Shown here: one piece after another, positions 48,241-58,158 of the stretch
Layout of the letters: every line of letters begins with the position of its first letter
Position numbering within the stretch: position 1 is the stretch's first letter
NCBI RefSeq assembly: GCF_004283755.1
Contig: NZ_SHMH01000008.1
Coordinates: forward strand, 1 to 64,000
DNA: 64,000 nucleotides
Reading direction: 5' to 3'
Source of the DNA: Pseudoxanthomonas winnipegensis
GTDB taxonomy: Bacteria > Pseudomonadota > Gammaproteobacteria > Xanthomonadales > Xanthomonadaceae
Notes under the pieces: generated by a model
The model's database searches: none
Told to the model about the DNA's origin: nothing
What the model saw: only the letters and a program-made list of their open reading frames with translations
Program-made: the position numbers and the translations under genes

Positions 48241-49416
48241 TCAGCGCAGCGGATCGGCCAGCTTCAGCACCATGCCCGGCTTGATCAGCGCCCGCTTGCC
48301 CAGCGCGTTCCAGCGGATCAGCTGCGCGGTGGCCAGGCCGTAGCGGCGGGCGATGGCCGAGAGCGTCTCGCCGCGCACCACCGTGTGCGTGGCCGGCGGT
48401 TCGGCCGGCGCACTGGACGACGCGGGAGACGCGTCGCCGCCGCCCAGCGCGCGCAGATCCGCGGCCACCGCCGGCGTGCCGGTGCGCGGGCCGGCCAGCA
48501 CCCACATCGTCTCGCCGCCCAGGCCGCCGCGCAGGCGCGACACCGCCGGATTGAGGCCGGCGATCTGGTCCACGTCGCGGCCCTCGCGCGCGGCCCAGGC
48601 CGAGAGCGAGCCGTAGTCGGCCGGCAGCGCCGTGGCCTGCAGATGCGCGACCGGCCGCGCGAGCGAGGCCAGCCACTCCGGGCGCTCCCCCGCATCCTCG
48701 AGCACACAGGCCAGCGCGTGCAGCTTGTCCACGTAGGCGGCGGTGTTGCGCGAGACCCCGGGCAGCGTCGTGGGCCGTTCCATCGCCGTGCCGCGGCCGG
48801 CGCGACGCACCGCCTGCACGATGCGGTTCTCGCCGGCGTTGTAGGCCATGATCGCCAGACGCCAGTTGCCGTCGAACATGTCGTGCAGCGTCTTGAGATA
48901 GCGCACCGCCGCCTGGGTCGATTCCACCGGCGACAGCCGCCCGTCGTAGCCCTTGCGCATGCGTACGCCGTGGTTGCGCGCGGTCAGCGAGACGAATTGC
49001 CACAGGCCGGCCGGGCCCGCGCCGTTGGCGGCGCCCGGGTGGTACCCGCTTTCCACGAAGGGGATCAGCGCGTACTCGGTCGGCAGGCCGGCCTGGCGCA
49101 TCGCGCCGACCACGTAGCCGAACAGCGGCAGGATGTCGTCGTCGCGATCTGCCAGCCGGTTCGGCGCGTGGGCGAAGTTGCGCCGGTACTGCCCATCGCT
49201 GGCCTGCGCGGTACAGCTGGGTTCGGCCAGCCCCTCGCGGAACTGGCGGAAGATCTCGCCGCCATCCACGCTCTGCTGCGCCGGATCGACGCCTGCATCG
49301 GCCGGCGCAGTCCCGGCCCCGCGCGCCTCGGCCGGCGCGTCGGTCGCCTGCTGCGCCCAGCCCGGGGAGACGCCGCCAGCCAGGGCCAGCAGACACACGG
49401 CCGCCCCCCGCCTCAC
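48241..49416 (-). CDS. LysM-containing lytic transglycosylase, MltD-like
   Basis: 391 residues. Cleaves peptidoglycan glycan strands. A signal peptide (1-22, ending GWAQ) precedes the family-1 SLT domain with the catalytic Glu in [21 protein letters not shown] and AYNAGENRI. One LysM repeat sits at the C-terminus ([19 protein letters not shown]). The GTG start overlaps the gloB stop (GTGA), so the two are translationally coupled. MltD of E. coli has two LysMs; here one clear copy is seen. Confidence 0.87.
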   Translation of the reverse strand: MRRGAAVCLLALAGGVSPGWAQQATDAPAEARGAGTAPADAGVDPAQQSVDGGEIFRQFREGLAEPSCTAQASDGQYRRNFAHAPNRLADRDDDILPLFGYVVGAMRQAGLPTEYALIPFVESGYHPGAANGAGPAGLWQFVSLTARNHGVRMRKGYDGRLSPVESTQAAVRYLKTLHDMFDGNWRLAIMAYNAGENRIVQAVRRAGRGTAMERPTTLPGVSRNTAAYVDKLHALACVLEDAGERPEWLASLARPVAHLQATALPADYGSLSAWAAREGRDVDQIAGLNPAVSRLRGGLGGETMWVLAGPRTGTPAVAADLRALGGGDASPASSSAPAEPPATHTVVRGETLSAIARRYGLATAQLIRWNALGKRALIKPGMVLKLADPLR

Positions 49417-50189
49417 GCGCGGAAGCCGTCCTTCCAGCGCCGCAGCCCGGCGAAGGTCTCCACCCGGTCGCCGGCCCGATGCCCCAGCCAGGCGTCCACC
49501 GCCTGGGCGACCTCGGGGACGTCCACGCGCAGGAACGGGTTGGTCGCGCGTTCCTCGGCCAGGTTGACCGGCAGGCTCGGCCGGCCCTGGGCGCGCAGGG
49601 CGCGGACCTGGTCGGCACGCTGCCGCAGGGCCGCGTTGCCCGGTTCGACCGCCAGCGCGAAGGCGGCGTTGCTGGCGGTGTATTCGTGGCCGCAGCACAC
49701 CGGCGTGTCCCCGGGCAGCCCGGCGAGCCGGTCCAGCGAGGTCAGCATCTGCGCCGGCGTGCCTTCGAACAGGCGCCCGCAGCCCAGGCTGAACAAGGTA
49801 TCGCCGCTGAACAGCTCGCCGCCCTCGGCCAGCCGGTGGAAGGCGACATGGCTGCGGGTGTGTCCGGGTACGAACAGCGCCTGGAACCTCATGCCCGCGG
49901 CCTCGAAGGTCTCGCCATCGCCCACGCGGTGGGTCGCGGTGACGATGCGGTCATCGTCGGCGGCGATCACCGGCAGCCCGGGCCAGCGCGCCAGCAGTTC
50001 GGGCACGCCGCCGAGATGGTCGTCATGGTGGTGGGTGAGCAGGATCGCGGCCGGCGTCAGGCCTTGTGCGGCGGCCTCCAGCACCGGCGCGGCCTGGCCC
50101 GGGTCGACGATCAGGGACTGCCCGGCATCGCCGCGCAGCACCCAGATGTAGTTGTCGTCGAAGGCGCGCAGCGCGGTCAGGCTCGGCAT
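49413..50189 (-). CDS. gloB: Hydroxyacylglutathione hydrolase (glyoxalase II)
   Basis: 258 residues. Hydrolyses S-lactoylglutathione in methylglyoxal detoxification. The metallo-beta-lactamase motif [10 protein letters not shown] near 56-65, [25 protein letters not shown], and VCCGHEYT are all present. Start 50189 gives the family N-terminus; longer frames cross the divergent promoter region. Confidence 0.93.
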   Translation of the reverse strand: MPSLTALRAFDDNYIWVLRGDAGQSLIVDPGQAAPVLEAAAQGLTPAAILLTHHHDDHLGGVPELLARWPGLPVIAADDDRIVTATHRVGDGETFEAAGMRFQALFVPGHTRSHVAFHRLAEGGELFSGDTLFSLGCGRLFEGTPAQMLTSLDRLAGLPGDTPVCCGHEYTASNAAFALAVEPGNAALRQRADQVRALRAQGRPSLPVNLAEERATNPFLRVDVPEVAQAVDAWLGHRAGDRVETFAGLRRWKDGFRA

Positions 50190-50236
50190 CGTGAATCGGT
50201 CGGCAGACGCGGGGGCGTCCTCTACAATCCCCGACC

Positions 50237-50872
50237 ATGCCTGCCGCCGCCTCCCAACGTCAACCCGAGCCCCTGGCGTGGTTCGGGACCGCGGACGGAC
50301 AGCGCCTGTTGGCGGCTGAACAGCCACGCATCGCCTCCCTGCTGGCCGCCAAGGCCGCCACGCCCACGCTGTGGCTGCATCCCGGCGCCGGCGCGGGCGT
50401 CTCGGTAGTGGCCGCCGGCCTGGCGCTGCAGGCCTCCGGCGGCGGCTTCGACGGGCCGCTGCGCTGCGGGCCCAGCCTGCCGCTGGCCTCGGACAGCTTC
50501 AGCGCGGTGGTGGTGCAGCACGTGCCGGAGAACGGTGCGCGCGGCGTGCTGGCCGAATGCGCGCGCGTGCTCGAGCCGGGCGGCCGGCTGTGGCTGTTCA
50601 CGCTCAATCCGGTCAGCCCATACCGCCTGCGCTGGCGCCGCACCGGCCTGTCGGTGCGCAACCCCGGGCGCTGGCGCCGGCTGCTGCAGCAGGCCGGGCT
50701 GGACTGCGAGGCCCATCCCCCGCAGTGGCTGGGGCCGGCCTGGCGCAACGACGGCCGCGCGCCGGACATGATGCGGGCGGTGTGCCTGCTGCAGGCCGAC
50801 AAGCGCGGCCCCGACCTGATCCTCTCGCCCGCCCGGCCGCCGCGATGGCAGCCCGGCGCGGTGCCGGCCTGA
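50237..50872 (+). CDS. Degenerate SAM methyltransferase-like protein
   Basis: 211 residues. The class I methyltransferase core is recognisable from motif-like segments ([35 protein letters not shown]), but the usual Gly-rich SAM-binding loop is replaced by [11 protein letters not shown], so catalytic activity is uncertain. It is divergent from gloB with 47 bases between the starts and lies 17 bases before rnhA. Function unknown. Confidence 0.65.
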   Translation: MPAAASQRQPEPLAWFGTADGQRLLAAEQPRIASLLAAKAATPTLWLHPGAGAGVSVVAAGLALQASGGGFDGPLRCGPSLPLASDSFSAVVVQHVPENGARGVLAECARVLEPGGRLWLFTLNPVSPYRLRWRRTGLSVRNPGRWRRLLQQAGLDCEAHPPQWLGPAWRNDGRAPDMMRAVCLLQADKRGPDLILSPARPPRWQPGAVPA

Positions 50873-50889
50873 CTCCTACGGACCGCTCC

Positions 50890-51339
50890 ATGAAACAGAT
50901 CACCATCCATTCCGACGGCTCGTGCCTGGGCAATCCCGGGCCCGGCGGCTGGGCCGCGCTGCTGCGCTACGGCCGCATCGAACGCGAGCTGTTCGGCGGC
51001 GAGGCGCATACCACCAACAACCGCATGGAGCTGATGGCCGCGATCATGGCGCTGGAGGCTCTGACCGAGCCCTGCCAGGTGATCCTGATCACCGACTCGC
51101 AGTACGTGCGCCAGGGCATCACCGAATGGATGCCCGGCTGGATCCGCAAGCAGTGGAAGACCGCCGCTGGTGGCGCGGTCAAGAACCGCGAGCTGTGGGA
51201 GCGCCTGCACGCGGCCACCCAGCGCCATCAGATCGACTGGCGCTGGGTGAAGGGCCATTCGGGCGACGCCGACAACGAGCGCGTGGACGTGCTGGCGCGC
51301 AACGCGGCCATCGCCGTGCGCGACGGCGCGGCGGCGTGA
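50890..51339 (+). CDS. rnhA: Ribonuclease HI
   Basis: 149 residues. Removes RNA from RNA:DNA hybrids. Catalytic acids are visible in [26 protein letters not shown] and [11 protein letters not shown], and the last Asp in [13 protein letters not shown]. The end overlaps the next gene start (GTGA). Confidence 0.95.
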   Translation: MKQITIHSDGSCLGNPGPGGWAALLRYGRIERELFGGEAHTTNNRMELMAAIMALEALTEPCQVILITDSQYVRQGITEWMPGWIRKQWKTAAGGAVKNRELWERLHAATQRHQIDWRWVKGHSGDADNERVDVLARNAAIAVRDGAAA

Positions 51340-51887
51340 GTGCCTCCTCGCCCGAGCAGGCGTCGGCGCTGCGCAGCGCGCGCGTGACCCTGCACCTGCC
51401 CACCGACAGCGAGCGCGATGCGGCGCTGATGCTGGCCGTGCTCAACGATGCCGACTTCATCGCCCAGGTCCGCGACGCCGGCGTGCGCGACCTGGCCACG
51501 GCACGCGAGGCGGTGCGGCGCGGGCCGCTGGCGTATCGCGCTGCCAACGGCCTGGGCCTGTGCCGGGTGGTGGAAACCGCGAGCGGCCGCGACATCGGCC
51601 AGGCCGGCCTGGTCACGCGCGAATATCTGCCCGCGCCGGACCTGGGCTATGCGCTGCTGCCCGAGGCGCGCGGCAAGGGCTACGCCACCGAGGCCGCGCG
51701 CGCGGTGCTGGACCACGCGCGCGACGTGCTGCGCCTGCCGCGCGTGCTGGCGCTGGTCAATCCCACCAACACCGCATCGCTGACGGTGATGGACCGCCTG
51801 GGCTTCGTGTTTGAGACAATGGCCCAGCTGCCCGGCCTGGACCATCCGCTGCGGCAGTTCTCCATCACGCTGCACGAGGACCGCTAG
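51336..51887 (+). CDS. GNAT-family N-acetyltransferase (RimJ/RimL type)
   Basis: 183 residues. The acetyl-CoA binding loop is [19 protein letters not shown]; the C-terminal [19 protein letters not shown] is typical of RimJ-like or small-molecule acetyltransferases. The GTG start overlaps the rnhA stop, so it is translationally coupled between rnhA and dnaQ. The substrate is unknown. Confidence 0.82.
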   Translation: MSASSPEQASALRSARVTLHLPTDSERDAALMLAVLNDADFIAQVRDAGVRDLATAREAVRRGPLAYRAANGLGLCRVVETASGRDIGQAGLVTREYLPAPDLGYALLPEARGKGYATEAARAVLDHARDVLRLPRVLALVNPTNTASLTVMDRLGFVFETMAQLPGLDHPLRQFSITLHEDR

Positions 51888-51890
51888 GCC

Positions 51891-52646
51891 ATGCGCCAGA
51901 TCATCCTGGACACCGAAACCACCGGCCTGGAATGGAAGAAGGGCAACCGCGTCGTCGAGATCGGCGCGGTCGAGTTGATCGAGCGCCGCCCCAGCGGCCA
52001 CAACTTCCACAAGTACCTCAGGCCCGATTGCGAGTTCGAACCCGGCGCCCAGGAAGTGACCGGGCTGACGCTGGAGTTCCTGGCCGACAAGCCGGCGTTC
52101 GAGGAGATCGTCGAGGAGTTCCTCGACTACGTGCGCGGCGCCGAGGTGATCATCCACAACGCCTCGTTCGACGTGGGCTTCCTGGACAGCGAGCTGGCGC
52201 GGCTCGGCGCGCAGTACGGCCGCTTCACCGACTACTGCACCGTGGTGGACACCCTGGCCATGGCGCGCGAGCGCTACCCGGGCCAGCGCAACTCGCTCGA
52301 TGCGCTGTGCAAGCGCCTGGGGGTGGACAACACCCACCGCCACCTGCACGGCGGCCTGCTCGACGCGCAGATCCTGGCCGATGTCTACATCGCGCTGACC
52401 TCGGGGCAGGAGGAGATCGGCTTCGGCAGCTTCGACGAGGGCGGCGGGCATGCCGCGCCGGTGGTGCACGCCTTCGATGCCAGCAATGTCGGCCTGCGCG
52501 CGCGGGTGACGCCGACCGCGGGTGAGCTGGAGGCGCACGCCAAGCGCCTGGAGAAGCTGCGCGCCAAGGCCGGCGGACCGTGCCTGTGGGATCTGATCGA
52601 GGCGCCGCCGGCGCCGGCCAACGCCGAGGCCGCTGCGGTCGCCTGA
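51891..52646 (+). CDS. dnaQ: DNA polymerase III epsilon (proofreading) subunit
   Basis: 251 residues. 3'-5' exonuclease with Exo I motif LDTETTGLEW, Exo II HNASFDVGFLDSEL, and Exo III region HRHLHGGLLDAQILADVY. The C-terminal part after about 185 is the segment that binds the polymerase alpha subunit. It ends the rnhA-GNAT-dnaQ operon. Confidence 0.95.
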   Translation: MRQIILDTETTGLEWKKGNRVVEIGAVELIERRPSGHNFHKYLRPDCEFEPGAQEVTGLTLEFLADKPAFEEIVEEFLDYVRGAEVIIHNASFDVGFLDSELARLGAQYGRFTDYCTVVDTLAMARERYPGQRNSLDALCKRLGVDNTHRHLHGGLLDAQILADVYIALTSGQEEIGFGSFDEGGGHAAPVVHAFDASNVGLRARVTPTAGELEAHAKRLEKLRAKAGGPCLWDLIEAPPAPANAEAAAVA

Positions 52647-52972
52647 GGGGGCTGGGAGGCCTGGGGCAGGGCGGCGAATGCCTCGAGGCGGGTCTTGCCT
52701 CGAGGCGGGTCTGCAGGTCCAAACGTAGAGAGGACCAACCCTTCCGTCATTCCCGCGAAAGCCCAGCGCCTGTGGCGCTGCAGGTGAAAGCCACTGGATT
52801 CCCGCCTTCGCGGGAATGACGGCGGTGGGTGGGCGCTTGGGTGGCTCGAAATGCGCGGCCGCTCCTGCGAGGCACGGCGGAGAGGCGGAACTTCCTGAGG
52901 CGGCTGCGCCTCACTTCAAAGTCCAGGACGCGCAGCGAGACGCCAGGCCCGGCCGGTGCTGCCTCGCCCAGC
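52647..52972. other. Repeat-containing spacer after dnaQ
   Basis: 326 bases. A short direct duplication (CCTCGAGGCGGGTCT-like, near 52680-52710) and a CGTCATTCCC-type palindrome (52745-52822) are present. The remaining 150 bases up to the PP2C stop show no gene or clear terminator. Confidence 0.5.
52745..52822. repeat. Extragenic palindrome, CGTCATTCCCGCG type
   Basis: The outer arms CGTCATTCCCGCGAA and TTCGCGGGAATGACGG are complementary. Inside, CAGCGCC-TGT-GGCGCTG forms a second hairpin. It is a variant of the 24790 repeat with a longer centre. Confidence 0.7.
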
Positions 52973-53677
52973 TCAGCCGCAGCGCACCAGGATCGCGGTG
53001 ACGTTGTCCGAGCCGCCGCCGTCGAGCGCGGCGGCGATCAGCGCGTCCACGCATTCCTGCGCGCTGCAGTCGTCCTGGCGCAGGATCGCGGCGATGCCGC
53101 GGTCGTCCACTTCCTCGGTCAGGCCATCGCTGCACAGCAGCAGCTGCATGCCCGGGCGGAACTCGCCGGTCAGCGTCTCGACGTTGAGCTGCGCCGGGTC
53201 TGTCACCCCCAGCGCCTGGGTGACCACGTTGCGATGCGGATGCGAGCGCGCCTGCTCGCTGGTCAGCGCGCCCTGGGCGATCAGTTCCTGCACGTAGCTG
53301 TGGTCCTGGCTGAGCTGGGCCAGCTGGCCGTCGCGCCACAGGTAGGCGCGGCTGTCGCCGACCCAGGCCACCTCGAAGCGGTTGCCCTGCACGCGCGCGG
53401 CCACCACGGTGGTGCCCATCGGCAGGGAGTCGTTGCGCCGGCGCGAGGTGCGGATGATTTCCTCGTCGGCCACGCGGATGGCCTGGCCGAGCGCGGCGCC
53501 GGCGTTGATCTCGCGCACGATGGTCTCGCGCGCCAGGGCGCTGGCGACTTCACCGCAGGCGTGGCCGCCCATGCCGTCGGCGACCAGCCACAGGCCGAGC
53601 GCGCTGTCGCCGTAATAGGTGTCTTCGTTCAGGGCGCGCCGCAGGCCGACGTGGCTGAGGTGTCCGAACTCGATCAT
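52973..53677 (-). CDS. PP2C-type Ser/Thr protein phosphatase
   Basis: 234 residues. The metal-binding motifs LVADGMGGHACGE, VGDSRAYL, LLCSDGLTE and GGSDNVTAILV are in the PP2C order. The N-terminus HVGLRRALNEDTYY is that of Stp/PrpC-like soluble phosphatases. It would reverse a Hanks-type kinase; none is seen in the window. Confidence 0.92.
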   Translation of the reverse strand: MIEFGHLSHVGLRRALNEDTYYGDSALGLWLVADGMGGHACGEVASALARETIVREINAGAALGQAIRVADEEIIRTSRRRNDSLPMGTTVVAARVQGNRFEVAWVGDSRAYLWRDGQLAQLSQDHSYVQELIAQGALTSEQARSHPHRNVVTQALGVTDPAQLNVETLTGEFRPGMQLLLCSDGLTEEVDDRGIAAILRQDDCSAQECVDALIAAALDGGGSDNVTAILVRCG

Positions 53678-53885
53678 GTGGCGCCTGACGTCCCCGGTTG
53701 CATTGAAAAATGAACGCCATGATCGCGTCGAAGCGGACAGGGGACAAGCTGCAGTGCATCGGCGGCGTCCGCCAACATCCGGTCCGGCGCCCCGCCGCGT
53801 GGTGCTTGTCCCGGGCCGGCGCGGCCCGTATCATGCGCAACCCCGGATCGACCCCCGGGGACCGCCCACAGGCGGTGCGACACCC

Positions 53886-53975
<90 letters not shown>

Positions 53976-53981
53976 TGTTCC

Positions 53982-54008
53982 GCAAACGGCCCCGATGGGG
54001 CCGTTTGC
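53982..54008 (+). terminator. Terminator after tRNA-Ser
   Basis: GCAAACGGCCCC and GGGGCCGTTTGC form a perfect 12-base stem around GAT, followed by TTGT. The U-run is weak but the stem is strong. Confidence 0.75.
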
Positions 54009-54086
54009 TTGTCCGCCCTGCGCTGCGTGGCCTCGCGCCCACGGCGACGCCGGTACACTTGCGGCCTTTCATCGCGATGGTGCGCC

Positions 54087-54494
54087 ATGTCCGAAATCCT
54101 CACTCCGGTCTCCTTCGGCGAGCTGCTGGACAAGATCTCGATCCTGCAGATCAAGTCCGAGCGCATGACCGACGCGGCCAAGCTGGCCAACGTGCGCAAG
54201 GAGCTCTCGGCGCTGGAGCAGACCTGGATGGCCCATCCGGCGGCGGTGCAGGACATCGCCCGCCTGCGCGCCGAGCTCAAGGCGGTCAACGAGCGGCTGT
54301 GGGTGATCGAGGACGACATCCGGCTCAAGGAGAAGGCGCAGGCCTTCGACGAGGAGTTCATCCGCCTGGCGCGCAGCGTCTACTTCGAGAACGACACCCG
54401 CGCGCGGATCAAGAAGGACATCAACCTGGCGCTGGGCTCGGCCTATGTCGAGGAGAAGTCCTACGAGGACTACGGCAGCGGCGCCGCGCCCTGA
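54087..54494 (+). CDS. DUF6165-like conserved hypothetical protein
   Basis: 135 residues, highly charged and predicted to be mostly helical. Begins MSEILTPVSFGELLDKISIL, followed by IKSERM and LWVIEDDIRLKE. This pattern is that of a conserved family (DUF6165) often found near LPS or capsule glycosyltransferase genes. Function is unknown. The LPS genes directly downstream fit that context. Confidence 0.72.
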   Translation: MSEILTPVSFGELLDKISILQIKSERMTDAAKLANVRKELSALEQTWMAHPAAVQDIARLRAELKAVNERLWVIEDDIRLKEKAQAFDEEFIRLARSVYFENDTRARIKKDINLALGSAYVEEKSYEDYGSGAAP

Positions 54495-54552
54495 CGCGTC
54501 GCCGGGGCAGTGGGCGTGACGGCGGCCTGCGCGGCCGCCGCGTCCGTTTCGA

Positions 54553-55596
54553 TCAGCCCGCCGTGTCGGCGCGATAGTGCTCGAAGGCGGCGATCGCGTC
54601 GTCGACGGTGACCAGCGCCATCACCTCGTCGAACTCGATCTTGGTGCCCCATTTCAGCTCGCTCGCCGGCTTGTGCAGGTAGCGCCGCGCCGCGGCGTCG
54701 TAGCGGTCCACGCAGTAGCGCACATCCGAGTACGGCCCGCTGCGGCGCGGGTTGCTAGCCGCATGCAGGCCCAGCACCTTGGTGCCCATGGCGTTGGCGA
54801 TGTGCATGGGGCCCGAGTCGGGGGTGACCACCAGGTCGGCGCGGGCCAGCAGCGCCGGCAGCTGCTTGAGCGTGTCCTTGCCGACCAGGTCCAGCACCGG
54901 GCCGCGCATCTGCGCGGCGATGGCGTCGGCGGTCTGCCGCTCCAGCGCGCTGCGCCCGCCGCACAGCACCACGCGCCAGCCCTGGGCGATGGCGTGGTCG
55001 GCCAGCGCCGCGTAGCGGTCGGCATACCAGTTGCGGCGCACATGGCTGGAGCAGGGCGAGATCATCAGCACGCGTCGGCCATCGTCCGGCCACTGCGCGC
55101 GGGCCCAGTCCCAGGCCTCGGGCGGGACCGGCAGGTCCCAGGTCACCACGTCCTGGCGCAGGCCCAGCGGTTCGCAGAAGCTGCCGATGGCATCCAGGAC
55201 ATGGATGCCCGGCCGGTCGGCGATGCGCTCGTTGACGAACAGGCCATGCAGATCCTTGGAGCGGCTGCGGTCGTAGCCGATCCGGCGGCGCGCGGGGACG
55301 AAGGCCGACAGCACATTGGCGCGCAGCGCGACCTGCATCTGCAGCAGCACGTCGAAGCGGCCGGGCAGGGTGGCGCGCAGGGCGCGCACGCCGGCCAGCC
55401 CGGTCTTCTTGTCGTAGACGTGGAAGCGCACCCCCGGCAGGCCGTCGAGCAGCTTGCGCCCGCCGCCATCGATGATCCAGTCCAGCGTCAGCTGCGGCCA
55501 GGCGCGCTGCAGCGTGCGCACCAGCGGCACCACGTGGGTGACATCGCCCAGCGCGGACAGGCGCAGCAGGCACAGGGACTCAGGGGCGTTGGACAA
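54553..55596 (-). CDS. Family 9 glycosyltransferase (LPS heptosyltransferase type)
   Basis: About 347 residues. The GT9 N-terminus LCLLRLSALGDVTHVVPLVR and the ADP-heptose-binding region LVGKDTLKQLPALLARADLVVTPDSGPMHIA are clear. It would add a sugar to the LPS core. No ATG fits: TTG at 55596, giving (M)SNAPESLCLLRL, is the best start. That leaves 18 bases to the divergent kdkA start, too little for two promoters, so one start may be different. Confidence 0.85.
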   Translation of the reverse strand: MSNAPESLCLLRLSALGDVTHVVPLVRTLQRAWPQLTLDWIIDGGGRKLLDGLPGVRFHVYDKKTGLAGVRALRATLPGRFDVLLQMQVALRANVLSAFVPARRRIGYDRSRSKDLHGLFVNERIADRPGIHVLDAIGSFCEPLGLRQDVVTWDLPVPPEAWDWARAQWPDDGRRVLMISPCSSHVRRNWYADRYAALADHAIAQGWRVVLCGGRSALERQTADAIAAQMRGPVLDLVGKDTLKQLPALLARADLVVTPDSGPMHIANAMGTKVLGLHAASNPRRSGPYSDVRYCVDRYDAAARRYLHKPASELKWGTKIEFDEVMALVTVDDAIAAFEHYRADTAG

Positions 55597-55614
55597 AATT
55601 GTTAGACTCGCGCG

Positions 55615-56364
55615 ATGGCCGCTTTTGACGCGACGGAAGTGCTGATGCCGTACCGCGATGCGCGCGGTGACGGGGCGATTCTGTTCGACCGCCAGCGCCT
55701 GCGGCAAGCGCAGCCCGAATGGCTTGACCCCGCGCACTGGGGCGACCAGGCCCGGCCGGTGGACAGCGGCGGCCGCGGCGGGGCCTGGTTCGTCGATGCG
55801 CCGTTCGGGCAGAGCCTGCTGCGCCAGTACAAGCGCGGCGGCCTGGCCGCCAGCGTCAGCAGCGATCGCTACCTGTGGCGCGGCGCCAACCGCACACGCA
55901 GCTTCGCCGAGTTCCGCCTGACCCGCGCCCTGCACCGCATGCGCCTGCCGGTGCCGCAGCCGTTCGTGGCCCGCTATCTGCGCCAGGGCCTGACCTACCG
56001 CGCCGCGATCCTGATGGAACGCCTGGCCGACGTGCGCTCGCTGGCCGACCGCTACCAGGTGGCCGGGCAGAGCGCCCCGCTGGAGGAAACCGGGCGCCTG
56101 ATCGCGCGCTTCCACCGCGCCGGCCTGGACCATGCCGACCTCAACGCGCACAACATCCTGTTCGATGCGCAGGGGCGCGGCTGGCTGATCGACTTCGACC
56201 GCGGCGTGCTGCGCATCCCGGCCACGCGCTGGCGCGAGGCCAACCTGGCCCGATTGCTGCGCTCGCTGATGAAACTGCGCGGGCAGCGCAGCAGCCAGCA
56301 GGTGCAGGAGGACTTCGCGCGCCTGCGCAAGGCCTATGACCGCGCCTGGGAACGGGGCTTCTGA
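55615..56364 (+). CDS. kdkA: 3-deoxy-D-manno-octulosonic acid (Kdo) kinase
   Basis: 249 residues. Phosphorylates Kdo in the inner core of LPS. The kinase-like motifs [14 protein letters not shown], the catalytic loop [13 protein letters not shown] and the metal-binding IDFDRG match KdkA/WaaP proteins. It is divergent from the GT9 gene. A second in-frame ATG lies at 55645. The MBL gene starts 9 bases after its stop. Confidence 0.9.
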   Translation: MAAFDATEVLMPYRDARGDGAILFDRQRLRQAQPEWLDPAHWGDQARPVDSGGRGGAWFVDAPFGQSLLRQYKRGGLAASVSSDRYLWRGANRTRSFAEFRLTRALHRMRLPVPQPFVARYLRQGLTYRAAILMERLADVRSLADRYQVAGQSAPLEETGRLIARFHRAGLDHADLNAHNILFDAQGRGWLIDFDRGVLRIPATRWREANLARLLRSLMKLRGQRSSQQVQEDFARLRKAYDRAWERGF

Positions 56365-56372
56365 GGGCCGAC

Positions 56373-57128
56373 ATGCGCTGGTCGCTGCGTTTTCAGGGCG
56401 TGGGCAATGCCTCGGCGGTCGAGCTGGGCTCGGCGATGGCGACCATCGAGCGCGATGGCGCGCCGTGGCTGACCATCGACTGCGGCAGCGAGGGCCTGGA
56501 CGCCTACATCCGCCAGTACGGGCAGGCGCCGTCGGCGGTGTTCGTCACCCATACGCACCTGGACCATGTCGGCGGTTTCGAGCGCCTGTTCGGCAGCGCC
56601 TATTTCGATCCGGCGCGGCGCGGGCAGGTGCGGCTGTACGTGCCCGCGCCGGTCGTGCCGCTGCTGCACCAGCGCGTGGCCGAGTATCCCAACGTCCTGG
56701 CCGAGGGCGGGGCGAACTTCTGGGACGCCTTCCGCCTGGTGCCGGTGGGCGAGGCGTTCTGGCACGACGGGGTGCGGCTGGAGGCGTTCCCGGTGCGCCA
56801 CCACTGGCCGCAGACGGCCTTCGGCCTGCGCCTGCCCGGCGCGCTGGTGTGGACCGGCGATACCCGGCCGATTCCGGAGATGCTGGCGCAGTACGCCGAC
56901 GCCGGCGAGCTGATCGCCCACGACTGCGCGCTGCACGGCAATCCCTCGCACAGCGGCATCGAGGACCTGGAGCGCGAGTACCCGCGCGCGCTGCTGGCGC
57001 GCTGCGTGCTCTACCACCACGCCAGCGCCGAGGACGCGCGCGCCCTGGCCGGGCGCGGCCATCGCGTCGCCTTGCCGGGGCAGGTGTTAGCGTTGCCGGA
57101 CCCGATCCCAGGCCCCTTGCCGTCCTGA
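56373..57128 (+). CDS. Metallo-beta-lactamase-fold hydrolase
   Basis: 251 residues. The metal-binding motif VFVTHTHLDHVGGF, the DTRPI-type Asp and LYHHAS fit the MBL fold, in the group that includes RNase Z and related phosphodiesterases. The exact substrate is unknown. It lies between kdkA and moaA with almost no gaps (1 base before moaA), so it is probably co-transcribed with the molybdopterin genes. Confidence 0.8.
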   Translation: MRWSLRFQGVGNASAVELGSAMATIERDGAPWLTIDCGSEGLDAYIRQYGQAPSAVFVTHTHLDHVGGFERLFGSAYFDPARRGQVRLYVPAPVVPLLHQRVAEYPNVLAEGGANFWDAFRLVPVGEAFWHDGVRLEAFPVRHHWPQTAFGLRLPGALVWTGDTRPIPEMLAQYADAGELIAHDCALHGNPSHSGIEDLEREYPRALLARCVLYHHASAEDARALAGRGHRVALPGQVLALPDPIPGPLPS

Positions 57129-57129
57129 C

Positions 57130-58155
57130 ATGAACGCCTTGCCACGCACGCCGGAACTGCCGCTGGACCAGCGCGGCCGGCCGCTGCGCGATCTGCGCCT
57201 GTCGGTGATTGAGGCCTGCAACTTCCGCTGCGGCTACTGCATGCCGGCCGACAAGGTCCCCGACGACTACGGACTGGACGCGGCCTCGCGCCTGTCCTTC
57301 GACCAGATCGAGACGCTGGTGCGCGGCTTTGCGCGGGTGGGCGTGAACAAGCTGCGCATCACCGGCGGCGAGCCGCTGCTGCGCAAGGACCTGCCGGCGC
57401 TGATCGCGCGGCTGGCGCGCGTTCCCGGCATCGACGACCTGGCGCTGACCACCAACGGCGCCCTGCTCGCACGCCATGCCCAGGCGCTGCGCGATGCCGG
57501 CCTGCATCGCATCACGGTCAGCCTGGACGCGCTGGATCCGCAGCGCTTCGCGCAGATGTCCGGCGGACGCGGCGACATCGCCACGGTGCTGCGCGGCATC
57601 GACGCCGCGCATGCGGCCGGCTTTGCCAGCCTCAAGCTCAACTGCGTGGTCCAGCGCGGCGTCAACGAGGATCAGGTGCTGCCGCTAGTCGAACACTTCC
57701 GCGGCAGCGGCCACGTGCTGCGTTTCATCGAATTCATGGACGTGGGCACCTGCAACGACTGGCGCGCGGCCCAGGTGGTGACCTCGCGCGAGCTGCGCGA
57801 CGCCATCCACGCGCGCTGGCCGCTGCATGCGCTGGATGCGCACTACCGCGGCGAAGTCGCGGTGCGCCATGCCTTCGAGGATGGCGGCGGCGAGATCGGC
57901 TTCGTGTCCTCGGTCAGCGCGCCTTTCTGCGGCGATTGCCAGCGCGCGCGCGTCTCGGCCGATGGCCGGCTCTACACCTGCCTGTTCTCCGGCGCCTCCA
58001 CCGACCTGCGCCCGAGCCTGGCCCAGGGCGAGCTGCCGCTGGCCGAGCGCCTGGCCGGGCTGTGGTCGCGCCGTGCGGATCGTTACAGCGAGCTGCGCGG
58101 CCAGCCGGTCCAGCCGCCGCGCAAGCGCGTGGAGATGTTCCTGATCGGAGGCTGA
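57130..58155 (+). CDS. moaA: GTP 3',8-cyclase MoaA
   Basis: 341 residues. Radical SAM enzyme, first step of molybdopterin synthesis. The N-terminal 4Fe-4S site is CNFRCGYC; the C-terminal cluster is in FCGDCQRARVSADGRLYTC. The protein ends IGG, as active MoaA proteins do. It heads moaA-DUF4440-moaC-moaD-moaE. Confidence 0.96.
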   Translation: MNALPRTPELPLDQRGRPLRDLRLSVIEACNFRCGYCMPADKVPDDYGLDAASRLSFDQIETLVRGFARVGVNKLRITGGEPLLRKDLPALIARLARVPGIDDLALTTNGALLARHAQALRDAGLHRITVSLDALDPQRFAQMSGGRGDIATVLRGIDAAHAAGFASLKLNCVVQRGVNEDQVLPLVEHFRGSGHVLRFIEFMDVGTCNDWRAAQVVTSRELRDAIHARWPLHALDAHYRGEVAVRHAFEDGGGEIGFVSSVSAPFCGDCQRARVSADGRLYTCLFSGASTDLRPSLAQGELPLAERLAGLWSRRADRYSELRGQPVQPPRKRVEMFLIGG

Positions 58156-58158
58156 TGC

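Noticed and set aside
57000..57130. Molybdenum cofactor riboswitch before moaA
   Set aside because: moaA begins 1 base after the preceding gene, so there is no room for one.
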